DNA of 64,000 bases from Pseudoalteromonas gelatinilytica. Its GTDB lineage: Bacteria > Pseudomonadota > Gammaproteobacteria > Enterobacterales > Alteromonadaceae. The stretch is taken from contig NZ_LRRU01000004.1 of NCBI RefSeq assembly GCF_001641615.1, positions 1 to 64,000 of the forward strand, read 5' to 3'. A program made the translations under genes and the position numbers. The notes below the pieces were generated by a model. The model did no database searches. It had not been told where the DNA came from and was given only the letters and a program-made list of their open reading frames with translations. Of the stretch, positions 25,060 through 34,494 are shown one piece after another (within the stretch, counting starts at the first letter, position 1; every line of letters starts with the position of its first letter).

Positions 25060-27282
25060 TTAAAGCTCAAATTCTTTTTTGAATTTTAAGCCAAATTCAC
25101 TGCGGTCATTGCTGCGCATTACGCCAACAAAACCAGATTGTTGTAAACGACCAACATCGTATACTTCGTTTAACACATTCTCACCGTAAAGAGTCACTTC
25201 AAAGTCACCGTTCGGGTTTAAGTAAGAGATGTTGAAACCCACTAATTCACGAGAGTCAATGTGTTCACTTTGGTTGTAAACTGATTGACCTTGCATATCG
25301 CTGCGGTATGAGTAGTTAGCGTTTACTGCCACTGTGCCACCGTTACTTAAATCAATGAAATAAGAAGGTGCGACCATCACAGTCCAACGTGGTGTTAGTG
25401 CTGGTGAATCACCTTTACCAATACCTAATACACCGTCATCTACTTCTGTGATTTCTGAATCTAAATAACCAATTGCGCTACGTAGCGTAAAGTCATCTGT
25501 AAACGCAATCGTTGTCTCAAGCTCGATACCTTGTGCTTTAGACTCACCTGCATTTTCTACGATAGTAACGAAACCACCACCTGCAGTTGGATCTGAGAAT
25601 GGTAATGCAAGGTCTGTGTAGTCAGTAACAAACACCGCAAGCATCATAGATACATCTTCATGTACCTGACCTTTTAGGCCAAGCTCATAGTTAATAGCTT
25701 TTGTTTCATCGAAAGAAACAAATTGATCAGGACCACCAAATGGACGCGGTGGGAAACCACCTGTTTGATAACCTTTTTGGATTTGGCCATACACGTTCAT
25801 GTTATTGCTTAGCTGGTACGACGCATTTAAATCCCATGTTACTGCATCAAAATCAGCACTTACGTATTTGCGTGTTGCAAACGTTGGGAATAAGGCATCG
25901 GCTTCTTTTTTATCTTTCGAATAACGCAGACCACCGCCCACTGTTAAATCGTCGCTTAGGTCATAGCTTGCATTGATATAAGCTGCGTATGAGTTAGTCT
26001 CTTGGTTGATATCAAAGTAACCGTAATCACCAAATGACGCAGTAGTACCGTCATTCAAAAGGCCATCTGGTGTGTTGAATGGGCTAAATACAAACGGACC
26101 TGAACTTGTGAAGCCATCTTCATTAAAGAAGTATAAGCCAGACACAAAGTCCATGTTATCGAAGCTACCATTTAACTGGATTTCGAATGAATATTGATCT
26201 GCACCACCTTCTTCTGGGAATTCAGATAAGTTAAGGGCAACAGCGTCATCATCAAGACCCCCTTCGTATTCTGAGCTACGGTAGCTTGTGATGAACTTAG
26301 CTGTATAGGTGTTATTAATATCCCAATCAGCGGTTAAAGACGTGCCCCAGCCTGAGTAAGCCGTCGATTCAATACCCTCTACTGTTGATGCTAAATCATC
26401 AGGATCGCTTGGTAACATGTCTTCTGTAAGTAATGGGAAATCACCATTGAATGGGTCATTTGGGTCAAGTGGCGTTGTTAGTTCAATTGTGTAGGGTGAT
26501 TGGCCTGATTCGTTATCAACACCATCAATTGAAAACACAAAAGATAAATCGCTACTTGCTTGCCATTTAAGCGCCATACGACCGCTTAACTCTTGCTCTT
26601 CACCAATTTCTTTTTCTGGATTAGCAAGGTTAATCGCTTCACCTACACCATCGCGTTGCTTATAAGACACGCTTGCAGACATGCTTACAGTGTCGGTAAG
26701 GCTGTTATTAAAGTAAACGTCACTAGCTAAACGACCACGGCTACCTACTTTTGCCGTTGTCGTTACAATGCCTTCGTCACCAGGTTGCTTAGTAATAATA
26801 TTTACTGCACCACCTAACGTGTTACGACCATACAAGGTACCTTGTGGACCACGTAACACCTCTACACGCTCAACATTTGGTAATGATAAGTTTGAGCCCA
26901 TTTGACGACCAAGGTATACACCGTCTAAGTAAACACCTACACCCGGATCAGTTGTGATCACATGGTCTTGTAAACCAATACCACGAATAAACACTGATGC
27001 ATGAGCCGCATTACCTACACCATAACGGGTGATGTTTAGGTTAGGTACGTATTTACCGATGTCTTCTAGGTTGCTCATGTTTGCTTTATCAATCAAGTTT
27101 TCACCGATTGATGTCACCGCTGTTGGCGACTCAAAAATGCTTTCTGTACGCTTACGCGCTGTTACTTCGATTTTTTCGAAAGCATCTTGTTTAGCAGAGG
27201 TTTTTTCTTGCTCAGCAAAGGCTGAAGTAGATAATGCAGCAACAATAGCTACAGTTAACTGTGAGAGATGACGTAATTTCAA
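25060..27282 (-). CDS. TonB-dependent outer-membrane receptor
   Basis: The 740-residue precursor has a signal peptide ending in AFA, a short extension with the likely TonB box (FEKIEVTARKR), a plug domain (residues about 50-165, with RGPQGTLYGRNTLGGAVN) and a 22-strand barrel ending in an aromatic-rich last strand (EFGLKFKKEFEL). It imports a scarce ligand using the proton motive force. The ligand is not visible; the family includes receptors for siderophores, cobalamin and sugars. The start is TTG, supported by GGAG seven bases upstream. Expression is likely controlled by the structured leader described separately. It has no transporter neighbours that would name the substrate. Confidence 0.93.
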   Translation of the reverse strand: MKLRHLSQLTVAIVAALSTSAFAEQEKTSAKQDAFEKIEVTARKRTESIFESPTAVTSIGENLIDKANMSNLEDIGKYVPNLNITRYGVGNAAHASVFIRGIGLQDHVITTDPGVGVYLDGVYLGRQMGSNLSLPNVERVEVLRGPQGTLYGRNTLGGAVNIITKQPGDEGIVTTTAKVGSRGRLASDVYFNNSLTDTVSMSASVSYKQRDGVGEAINLANPEKEIGEEQELSGRMALKWQASSDLSFVFSIDGVDNESGQSPYTIELTTPLDPNDPFNGDFPLLTEDMLPSDPDDLASTVEGIESTAYSGWGTSLTADWDINNTYTAKFITSYRSSEYEGGLDDDAVALNLSEFPEEGGADQYSFEIQLNGSFDNMDFVSGLYFFNEDGFTSSGPFVFSPFNTPDGLLNDGTTASFGDYGYFDINQETNSYAAYINASYDLSDDLTVGGGLRYSKDKKEADALFPTFATRKYVSADFDAVTWDLNASYQLSNNMNVYGQIQKGYQTGGFPPRPFGGPDQFVSFDETKAINYELGLKGQVHEDVSMMLAVFVTDYTDLALPFSDPTAGGGFVTIVENAGESKAQGIELETTIAFTDDFTLRSAIGYLDSEITEVDDGVLGIGKGDSPALTPRWTVMVAPSYFIDLSNGGTVAVNANYSYRSDMQGQSVYNQSEHIDSRELVGFNISYLNPNGDFEVTLYGENVLNEVYDVGRLQQSGFVGVMRSNDRSEFGLKFKKEFEL

Positions 27283-27386
27283 TTAAAACTCCAAAGGATA
27301 CCGTGTGTGTGTATTTTTACCCGTAAATTTCAGGCATAAAAAAAGACGCTTAGGTATAAGCATCTTTCCTCTGGAGGGGCATTATA
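27283..27386 (-). promoter_or_regulatory. Structured leader of the TonB-receptor gene: uORF, internal terminator, RBS-sequestering helix
   Basis: On the minus strand a -10 box TATAAT (27386-27381) is followed by a 26-codon frame starting MLIPKRLFLCL at 27363, preceded by GAGGA. Its stop codon directly abuts the TTG start of the receptor. Within it GATGCTTA/TAAGCGTC closes a four-base loop and runs into seven T residues, an intrinsic terminator. CTCCAGAGGA (27376-27367) can pair in ten contiguous positions (one G-U) with TCCTTTGGAG (27298-27289), which contains the receptor's ribosome-binding site. The parts suggest that both elongation and translation are regulated. Confidence 0.55.
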
Positions 27387-27848
27387 TGTCAGTTTTGTGA
27401 AAATATGTATAATTTTTTTGATTTTTATCAAAAACTGTATAAATAAACCACATTATCATTCTCTATTCGAATTATAAGTCACTAAACTATTTGCGAAATA
27501 GTAAATAAAAATAAATGTTTAGTTCTACATTATCGCAATTAGCTTGCCAATTAACATAATGTCAATGAACAAAAAATGAACGTGTTTTATGTTATTTTTC
27601 ATAGCGGTACAAGCCAATTTCAGAAATTTCTCAGTTCCCAAAGAGTACCCAACTCAGGTAATGTTTAATACAGTGCTGCCAAGTTAGCAAAAGCTAACTA
27701 AACATTAATTTGCGCAGCGTTTTCCTCTGTTGGAATTTCATTTTTTAAACGTAATAATCAGCAACACAATTACTTGCTCTACTAATTCGCTTAATTAACT
27801 GCTAATGCGGATTGGTATTATCATTTACAGATAGTTTTTGGCGTGAAT
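27387..27848. other. Divergent intergenic region with nested inverted repeats
   Basis: There is no gene in about 460 bases between the TonB-receptor promoter and the LuxR-type regulator. A perfect AGTTAGC-AAAA-GCTAACT repeat (27682-27699) is framed by AATGTTTA and TAAACATT. It could be an operator for the regulator's own promoter. Nothing else stands out. Confidence 0.5.
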
Positions 27849-28442
27849 ATGGATTTTCTTTTTAATAAAAACGCAGCTGATTCTGTGTCATCAGCTTCGA
27901 TTCTTCCTTACTGTATTGCGAACGATGAGAGAACATTGTTGCTCAATTACGACTCTTTAGACACACTGACAAATCGTGAATTAATAAGTGAGTTTATGAA
28001 AACCCATGGTTATCATCATCTCGTTATTTTTAATATGCCTCATAGAGCGGATGTGCTGCCATTAAAAGACTGGCCAAAACTAAAAGGGTTATTTTTTAAA
28101 AACACCAAAACAGATATTTTTGAACAAGGGCTGCAAGAAATTAAAAAGGGATCCCTGTGGTTTCCAAGAACAGTGAGCGACAAATGGATGAGAGAAATGC
28201 TCGAAACTGAGCAAAAAAATCAAATTCAATCAAACAACTTAACGTTTAAAGAATCTAAAGTGCTGCACTTGCTTTCTTCTGGTGCGACCTGCCCTCAAAT
28301 CGCTGATACTTTATTTATTAGCGAAGCAACTGTGCGAGTTCATTTGCATAAGATTTACCAAAAGATCAATGTCAAAAACAAACAAAAAGCCTTACAGTGG
28401 TGCGAAAGGAACATAAATAAAATCAATAAGCTTGCGGGCTAA
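27849..28442 (+). CDS. LuxR/CsgD-type transcriptional regulator
   Basis: The 197-residue protein has a C-terminal LuxR helix-turn-helix (LTFKESKVLHLLSSGATCPQ, then ISEATVRVHLHKIYQKINVK, about residues 131-187). The N-terminal part is short and recalls a receiver-like fold without a clear phosphorylatable aspartate, as in CsgD. CsgD-like proteins control surface fibres and biofilm. Here the gene converges on the chaperone-usher operon, its 3' end overlapping the last gene by 20 bases, so control of those pili is a reasonable inference. The ATG at 27849 or a GTG two codons earlier could be the start; neither has a strong ribosome-binding site. Confidence 0.82.
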   Translation: MDFLFNKNAADSVSSASILPYCIANDERTLLLNYDSLDTLTNRELISEFMKTHGYHHLVIFNMPHRADVLPLKDWPKLKGLFFKNTKTDIFEQGLQEIKKGSLWFPRTVSDKWMREMLETEQKNQIQSNNLTFKESKVLHLLSSGATCPQIADTLFISEATVRVHLHKIYQKINVKNKQKALQWCERNINKINKLAG

Positions 28443-29274
28443 CTTGGAAGCGAATGGTATCTTGATACTGACCTGCAGCTTGGTTACTAAATGCAGCTAA
28501 CTTTATTTTTAAAGGAATTAAAAAATCTGTCTGCTTGGTAAACAAGAACCTTCTTTTCATTGCGTGATTTAGCTCGACATAGTCCCCAGTAAGCGCCAGT
28601 GAATAGTTAATTGCATAGCTGCTTTGGTAAAGCTCATGAATCAGTTTACCATTATGCTCTGACCAAATAGTCATTGTGATATCTGTATTTGCAACAACCT
28701 GTAAACTAGGCAGCAAGCTATATTCTTTTTGAGGTATAAGCTCCCCTAAATCAATACTTGTGTTAGCACTGTTATAACCTAAAAAAGACAGTGCAACATG
28801 AGTAGGGATTGATACATCTAAATCATAATCTAACTCATCAACCACTTCATGAAATTGACTTTTAAGTACGAGTTTAACGGTATCTTGATACTGACCTGCA
28901 CGTGCAATGCTACCTTTTGCAACCACAAACCGTAAATCTGTTGTATTGTCAGAAATAGCAAGGTTATTGACCGATGAATTATTAAAAATCGAACTTGAGT
29001 TTCCAATGAAATAAGGGATGTGTTGATACTGACCACGCAATTGTTGGTTATTTTCACTCGAGACTTGCAAATAGTATGAACAACTTGTGTCGCCCTCTAT
29101 GATTACTTTAATCTGCTTTTCAGCATCTTGATTTTGTAGTGTTCGGTAATCCTGTAAGTTATCGAATAGATGCTCAATTCTTTGTATTTTTGCAGAACAC
29201 TGGCCAAAACACGCCGATGTATAAAATAGCGCATTAATTAAAAGTGCTGAAAATAGAAACCGCTTAATGTACAT
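28423..29274 (-). CDS. Chaperone-usher pilus tip subunit or adhesin
   Basis: The 283-residue secreted protein has a signal peptide ending near CFG and contains two beta-sandwich regions. The paired motifs AGQYQDTVKLVL (about residue 126) and AGQYQDTIRFQV (about 267) are the repeated end strands of spore-coat-U type pilin domains. A two-domain protein at the end of an archaic pilus operon fits a tip adhesin, as in the Csu pili of Acinetobacter. Its start overlaps the usher gene by eleven bases. Ligand specificity is unknown. Confidence 0.75.
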   Translation of the reverse strand: MYIKRFLFSALLINALFYTSACFGQCSAKIQRIEHLFDNLQDYRTLQNQDAEKQIKVIIEGDTSCSYYLQVSSENNQQLRGQYQHIPYFIGNSSSIFNNSSVNNLAISDNTTDLRFVVAKGSIARAGQYQDTVKLVLKSQFHEVVDELDYDLDVSIPTHVALSFLGYNSANTSIDLGELIPQKEYSLLPSLQVVANTDITMTIWSEHNGKLIHELYQSSYAINYSLALTGDYVELNHAMKRRFLFTKQTDFLIPLKIKLAAFSNQAAGQYQDTIRFQVSPQAY

Positions 29275-31711
29275 AAATCACTCCTTTATTATGCAGCTGT
29301 TGCTGTGTATCTATATCGATAATTAAGGGCTCATGGATGACATTTTTTAGCACAATTTGATATTGGCATGGTTTTAGACCAGTCAGTGCAAAGCGCCCTG
29401 TTTTACTTGTAAAAAATAAGTAAGGCTCTGCTGCTTGCTCCTCAATGCAACGCGCCTCACCAACTTGAAGTGCTAACGGGTCGTTTTCGCTATTTTTTAA
29501 CGTTCCCAGCATGGAAATATTGTTCTGTGAACCAATTACAACATCATGGCCACTTTTATAAGAAGGATAAAAACTGATGCTACCAGCTCCTAAGTCATAT
29601 CCAGGCGCTAAGTTTTCAACATCAACCGCAACGGTGGTTCTGTCATAGGCATTTATATTAGCGAGTAAGAGGGTTGGTAGGTCTGAATTAGTGGCTAAAT
29701 AATCCGCCCCTTGTGATCCTAGGTTAATTGTTTTCTCAGCTAAACTTGGGTGCGCGCTGATCAAAGCAAAGCTATTTTGGATAGGCTTACCCACCCCCCA
29801 TTGAGAGTCAGCGAATGCAATACTTGCGGCAGCACTAACACGGCTTTGATGATGCAGCACATTGCCGTTTAAATGCTGATAGTAAGTGCCGTGGTCAAAA
29901 CTCATCGATAATCGATTTGTATTGTATTGGCTGTTGAGATCAAATACGGCTTCGTTATTGTTGTTTTTTTCTAACCCTGCACGTAAATTTAGTGCACCAA
30001 CAAAGCGCTGATCTTCATTTTGAGCAAACTCCAATCTGGATTTATCGTATTTAGATTGGTGCGATAACTTTAATCTTTGCCTGTGCGAAAACTGATAACT
30101 CAGCGAGAAATTAAAACTCCACTGTTGTTGATGCTCTGTTTCTTGCCACTGCCCACCAAGTGAATAATACCACTGGTGAGTGTTTATATTGCCTGAAACA
30201 GTCACCCCCGTTGATTTTTCAAACCGCGTTTGCTCATGACGTCTAGAAACATTTGCAAAAAGCGACGTTTGCACTGATGAGTCACTCATAAAGTTGAGAT
30301 TTGCTTGTATAAAGTGCTGTCTAGAATTAGCAAGCGAGCTCAATTCATCATTAAAAGCTATCTGATAAAAGTCAGGGTTACTGTATTCGTAGCCAATGCT
30401 GAAATCGGTTCCAGTCTGAGATGGTTGTCTAAATGAGCTATAGGCAAATCGATATGCATAGCCATTCGTTGCATCAAGATTAATTGCATTTTCAAATGAT
30501 AACTGCCCTATTGGGGTCGCAAATATTTGCTTAAAGCCGAGTTGCTGTGTTTCTTCATTCCCTTGGGCTGAAAAACCAGCAGTCCAACTTGTTGAGATAC
30601 CGTAGTCAATAAAGCCTGAAAATAAAGGCTGATCATAATTGTAGGCTAATTTATCTGCTAATTGTGCTGGGTAACCAAAGTGAAGTTCGTATTCAAGCTG
30701 CCCTTCAGAGAACAAATCGAGGCCTGTGGTAAGTGTAAAGTTGACCTCTTTTGTAACACCCGCATTATCCGTGATCTTTAAAACAATATGATTATTGCCC
30801 TCTATTAACGGAATATCGTCCAGTGAATAAATACCAGCAGGCAAGTTCAGGCGTCTAAATAAGCGATCATCAATATATACTTCAACAGAAGATGGGCTAT
30901 CTAGCGTAAAGCGCTGCGATGCACTTGGTCGAATTGTTCTGTCAGAAACAAGAGTAAAATCATGGGCAAGCGACAGCCCAAGGATGCGAGTTGTTGATTG
31001 AAAATAACTACCCGCACTGTAATTATCGCCCAATGAAAAACGCATTCCATGAATGGGTAAATCATGGATTACTCTCGTGCCTAAACGCTTAAAGTCATGG
31101 TTACTTGGTGTATTTACAAACTGGGCTTCGTTTTCAATCACCCAATTTTTTAGATTTAAAACCGCTTCAGGCCTTACTGTTAGCTGCTTTTGTTCATAAT
31201 CTTGTGCTTGATTTGATTGATACACATAGCTCGAATACACATTAATGTAGCCACTGTAGTTTGCGCTTTTTATTGCTTGTTGTTGGTTTCGCTTTGACAC
31301 TGCGGTAATACTTTTCTCTTTGATCATGCTCATTGGCAAGGTTATCTTTAAGCTAAAATCAAGCAGTTCGAACACAGTACCAATGCCCAATGTTTGAAGC
31401 TCTTCAATATTTACTAAGCCTCTTTCATCAACAAGCATTTCTATGTGTTCAAGCGTTTGGGTATTTGCTATTGGTCTTAAAAACTCCATCAATTCTGAAT
31501 GCTTTAATAGCAATGAATCATCCGGAGTTACTAGTAATGAAATGTTTGCTTGAGGTTGCTTGTTTAAGTAGCAGCTAACAGTGAGTTCAAGCTCTTTTAA
31601 AGTGGTATTTATTTTTGCATAGGCTAAACCTGCATTAAACCAAGACATACACACAAAGCAAAAAAGCAGACTACTGAGATAGCGCAACGTCTGGCGAGAT
31701 AACTTCTGCAT
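29264..31711 (-). CDS. Outer-membrane usher of a chaperone-usher pilus
   Basis: The 815-residue protein has a signal peptide, an N-terminal chaperone-binding domain, and a 24-strand barrel region. A plug region follows near ITDNAGVTKEVNFTLTTGLD (residue about 330), and the C-terminal domain includes TGRFALTGLKPCQYQIVL. It secretes and assembles the pilin subunits at the outer membrane. The ATG at 31711 is preferred because AAGGA lies eight bases upstream; it overlaps the second chaperone gene by 41 bases. Sequence style and gene order indicate the archaic (sigma) class. Confidence 0.88.
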   Translation of the reverse strand: MQKLSRQTLRYLSSLLFCFVCMSWFNAGLAYAKINTTLKELELTVSCYLNKQPQANISLLVTPDDSLLLKHSELMEFLRPIANTQTLEHIEMLVDERGLVNIEELQTLGIGTVFELLDFSLKITLPMSMIKEKSITAVSKRNQQQAIKSANYSGYINVYSSYVYQSNQAQDYEQKQLTVRPEAVLNLKNWVIENEAQFVNTPSNHDFKRLGTRVIHDLPIHGMRFSLGDNYSAGSYFQSTTRILGLSLAHDFTLVSDRTIRPSASQRFTLDSPSSVEVYIDDRLFRRLNLPAGIYSLDDIPLIEGNNHIVLKITDNAGVTKEVNFTLTTGLDLFSEGQLEYELHFGYPAQLADKLAYNYDQPLFSGFIDYGISTSWTAGFSAQGNEETQQLGFKQIFATPIGQLSFENAINLDATNGYAYRFAYSSFRQPSQTGTDFSIGYEYSNPDFYQIAFNDELSSLANSRQHFIQANLNFMSDSSVQTSLFANVSRRHEQTRFEKSTGVTVSGNINTHQWYYSLGGQWQETEHQQQWSFNFSLSYQFSHRQRLKLSHQSKYDKSRLEFAQNEDQRFVGALNLRAGLEKNNNNEAVFDLNSQYNTNRLSMSFDHGTYYQHLNGNVLHHQSRVSAAASIAFADSQWGVGKPIQNSFALISAHPSLAEKTINLGSQGADYLATNSDLPTLLLANINAYDRTTVAVDVENLAPGYDLGAGSISFYPSYKSGHDVVIGSQNNISMLGTLKNSENDPLALQVGEARCIEEQAAEPYLFFTSKTGRFALTGLKPCQYQIVLKNVIHEPLIIDIDTQQQLHNKGVIYVH

Positions 31712-32372
31712 TAACACTATCCTTCAACGGAATAAGCACTTGCTGTTTGCTTTGTGGCGCAAAGAACACGTCATAACCCGATGCTTTTAGTTGTTGTTTT
31801 TTAAATGAAGCGATTTGTTGATGAGACAAATGTATAGCAAGATCATATTCGCTCAGGCGGGCAGCCCCCTTACCATTATTTGCTACCGTTATTTCACAGC
31901 TGTAATTACTACATAAGCTCTTTTCGACAACAAGTTCAGGTAAAAAGCTCTCTTGATGTACATGAACAATTAAATTCACATTAAGCAACATCGTCAGTTG
32001 TGGCTCAGACGCATTTGCAGAGTTTAAAAGTGGTTGCTCAACTAAACTAATTTGATAGGTTTTATCTAGGCTCGGGGCTTCACTTACCCAGCGCATTTGG
32101 ATTCGTTGACTTTCACCACGGTGCAATAACAATGTTGGAGGAAACACCCAAACAGGGCTATTTTCTTGATAACGAAACATTGGCTCCGGGCCAGAAAAAT
32201 CAACCTCAAATATTTCTATATCAAAAGCGACTTCACGGTTAAATACATTATGTATCGTACTGTAGGTTACTTGCTGTGGCTTGGTTGGATCCAAGCTTAG
32301 TACCATTGGGCTTACTTCCACAGCAGTGCAGAACAGCGAATTAAATAAAATTAATACTGCAAAGATACGCAT
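31671..32372 (-). CDS. Periplasmic pilus chaperone (second copy)
   Basis: The 233-residue PapD-like chaperone has a signal peptide and the two immunoglobulin-like domains of the family. Visible are SPMVLSLDPTKPQQVTYSTI in the first strand region and QRIQMRWV, the G1-strand equivalent. It caps pilin subunits in the periplasm until the usher takes them. Its start overlaps the stop codon of the first chaperone gene by one base (TAATG), so the two are translationally coupled. Two chaperones suggest a division of labour between subunits. Confidence 0.85.
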   Translation of the reverse strand: MRIFAVLILFNSLFCTAVEVSPMVLSLDPTKPQQVTYSTIHNVFNREVAFDIEIFEVDFSGPEPMFRYQENSPVWVFPPTLLLHRGESQRIQMRWVSEAPSLDKTYQISLVEQPLLNSANASEPQLTMLLNVNLIVHVHQESFLPELVVEKSLCSNYSCEITVANNGKGAARLSEYDLAIHLSHQQIASFKKQQLKASGYDVFFAPQSKQQVLIPLKDSVNAEVISPDVALSQ

Positions 32373-33073
32373 TAAAATTGTACCTTTAACTGACTTTGCT
32401 CGGCTTTAAACTGCTTAGGTACTTTTAGTAAGACCTCACGAGAAGAGTGTGGCAATAAAAGCTTGCCTGATAATGCACGACTTAACTCATCGCCAGCTAA
32501 GTTCATAGTGTCATCATGCTGTTCAATAAACCAAGTTGATTTAGATAAACGCAGTAATTTATTGCCTTCATTTTTTAACCGTACTTTCCAAAGCCCTTCT
32601 TGCTGTTGCTGCTTTTGTTCAATTACAAGTTTTGCTGTAGCCCCTTCGGGTACCACAGTAAATAAGGTACGAAAGCTAGTCGCAATGCCAACACCCGATT
32701 GGTTCGATTCACCTGTATCAATCATTACTTGGTCAACGCCAATCCGGTATGATTTAGAGGCTGTTAAAATAGGATCGCCCACATAGCGAATTAAAATTGA
32801 TTGAGACTTTCCAGGTGCAATAATGGTTGTCATTGGCAGTATGAAAAAATCTGCATCGTTTGTGGTCAGCTGCTCCTCACCCGAGGGTGTAATTTTTAAG
32901 TCAAATGCTGTTAATTCAATAGCGAGCGAAGCTGATGAATTGTTCATTACACGAATTGTTTGTTGTGCATTAGAGCCACTTGGCGCTAATTCAGCAACCA
33001 TAGGCTGAACTTGAAATGCGACACTGTGAAATGAAAGAAGAAGTGAGAATAAATAGATAAGTCTGAGCATCAT
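32372..33073 (-). CDS. Periplasmic pilus chaperone (first copy)
   Basis: The 233-residue protein has a signal peptide and the PapD-like two-domain fold: FQVQPMVAELAPSGSNAQQT at the mature N-terminus and SQSILIRYVGDP as the subunit-binding strand region. AAGGAGAG directly precedes the ATG. It follows the major pilin gene after about 40 bases and is coupled to the second chaperone gene. The two chaperones share layout and length but differ clearly in sequence, so the duplication is old. Confidence 0.87.
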   Translation of the reverse strand: MMLRLIYLFSLLLSFHSVAFQVQPMVAELAPSGSNAQQTIRVMNNSSASLAIELTAFDLKITPSGEEQLTTNDADFFILPMTTIIAPGKSQSILIRYVGDPILTASKSYRIGVDQVMIDTGESNQSGVGIATSFRTLFTVVPEGATAKLVIEQKQQQQEGLWKVRLKNEGNKLLRLSKSTWFIEQHDDTMNLAGDELSRALSGKLLLPHSSREVLLKVPKQFKAEQSQLKVQF

Positions 33074-33115
33074 CTCTCCTTTGATGATAAGGCAGCCTAG
33101 GCTGCCTAAAATAAC

Positions 33116-33592
33116 TTAATTAGCTGTAACAGTTAGCATTAAAGTGTCTGAGTACGTTCCAGAATATATTGGGTCTTCTGTAATAGTCAGTACAATCGTG
33201 CCAGGAATACCCCCTACTGCCAAAGCAGCAGAACCAGGTTGACTTTGTTCAGCGCTTTCATCGTTATCACCATCATCAGCAATAAGCGTAAAAGCAAATG
33301 GCGCTGCAGTTAACGCGGCGGTATAACCGACACCATCATCCTCGTCATCAGCGTTTTGTAAGTGCCCTTCAGACGTTGTTAATGTCAGTGTGGCACCATC
33401 TGAGTCATTGCATTGCAATTCAAAATCCAGTGTCGTCGTTTGATCTTTAGCAATACTTGGAAAGTAAGTCGATGTATCTAAATTACTTACCTCACAAACC
33501 GAAGCGACAGAACCGCTGATATTAATGTTTTCAGCAAGTGCAGCGCCTGACGAGAGCATTGCAATTGCAGATAGTGCTATTAGCTTTTTCAT
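33116..33592 (-). CDS. Major pilin of the spore-coat-U type
   Basis: The 158-residue precursor has a signal peptide ending in ALA and one SCPU-like pilin domain with a disulfide-type cysteine pair (VCEVSN and LQCNDS) and a final strand, YSDTLMLTVTAN, typical of archaic pilins. The mature protein is acidic (DDEDDGV, DDGDNDES). Chosen start: the ATG at 33592, preceded by AAGGA; an earlier in-frame start would run into the upstream gene. It probably forms the pilus shaft. Confidence 0.82.
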   Translation of the reverse strand: MKKLIALSAIAMLSSGAALAENINISGSVASVCEVSNLDTSTYFPSIAKDQTTTLDFELQCNDSDGATLTLTTSEGHLQNADDEDDGVGYTAALTAAPFAFTLIADDGDNDESAEQSQPGSAALAVGGIPGTIVLTITEDPIYSGTYSDTLMLTVTAN

Positions 33593-33621
33593 TCCACTAT
33601 TCCTTATAAAATTATTAGCGA

Positions 33622-34092
33622 CTACCAAACACCACCAGAGGCAATGGTTGGGGTCATTTCTATGCGCAAGATATCCTTGTATTCACCCGCATATATAAGT
33701 GGTTCGGTAAGCTGAAACTGAACATCCATCACCCGCTCAAACAAAATATCACTCACTGAGAATACTTGCTTGTTGTGAAGCTGCTCTGCCATGTAAGACT
33801 TTTTCAGCGCTGTACTCACAATTGACAAGCTCATTCTGTAGTTGTTAATCACACTGCTTTGCTGATGACGTAATCCACCATTTTGAGAGTGTATAGACAC
33901 CTTCATCGGTGTATTGCAGTTAATTACCAAAACCGTGTTAACTATGCCACTCTCTGAAAACTGCAGTTCCGCCGATTGTGCTTCAAACCCACACTTTGCA
34001 CTAACCTCTCCAGTTAGCGTCAAACTCACATCATCAAATGCAAAACAGGGATTTATCACACAACCTACTAATAAGACCGGGAATAACTTCAT
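33622..34092 (-). CDS. Minor pilin of the archaic chaperone-usher operon
   Basis: The 156-residue secreted protein starts with MKLFPVLLVGC and a signal peptide ending near CFA. It then has a domain with cysteines at VSAKCGF and VINCNT and an end region, YAGEYKDILRIEMTP, that matches the last strand of SCPU pilins. It is the first gene of the six-gene pilus operon, so the promoter should lie in the 400-base gap upstream. It could initiate or terminate pilus assembly. Confidence 0.72.
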   Translation of the reverse strand: MKLFPVLLVGCVINPCFAFDDVSLTLTGEVSAKCGFEAQSAELQFSESGIVNTVLVINCNTPMKVSIHSQNGGLRHQQSSVINNYRMSLSIVSTALKKSYMAEQLHNKQVFSVSDILFERVMDVQFQLTEPLIYAGEYKDILRIEMTPTIASGGVW

Positions 34093-34494
34093 CGTTTAGC
34101 CACTTCACTTCCATATGAATCATCTCGTTAACGGTCTTAGATTATGTGAATTAAGATTTTAACATTGTTGAATTTTGCTTAGATGCGTTTAAGCCGTTGA
34201 TTACACAGCGTGAATAAGTGAATGAAAATTAAACGCTATAATGTTTCTTTCACAAGGTTAATAATTAACTCATTGCTTTTAATACTAAAATTGACTTGGA
34301 TTTAATGCTGAAAAGATTTACTTGATGATTTTTCGCTAATTAATTCAAAAGCAGTTGATAAACCTAATTAAACACCGAACAACTAAAACAGGCTCAATTA
34401 TGGTTTTAGATCATTAAACAACCTCTTTTTGATTGAATAACAAACAAATAATGGTCTATGCTTTTATTTGACCCCATTTTGCAAGGAGCAAACT
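34093..34494. promoter_or_regulatory. Divergent promoter region of the pilus operon and the glyoxalase-fold lipoprotein gene
   Basis: About 400 AT-rich bases hold no gene. On the minus strand TTGTGA and CATTAT (about 34235-34256) are a possible but short-spaced promoter pair for the pilus operon. I found no convincing operator or terminator. Confidence 0.4.
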
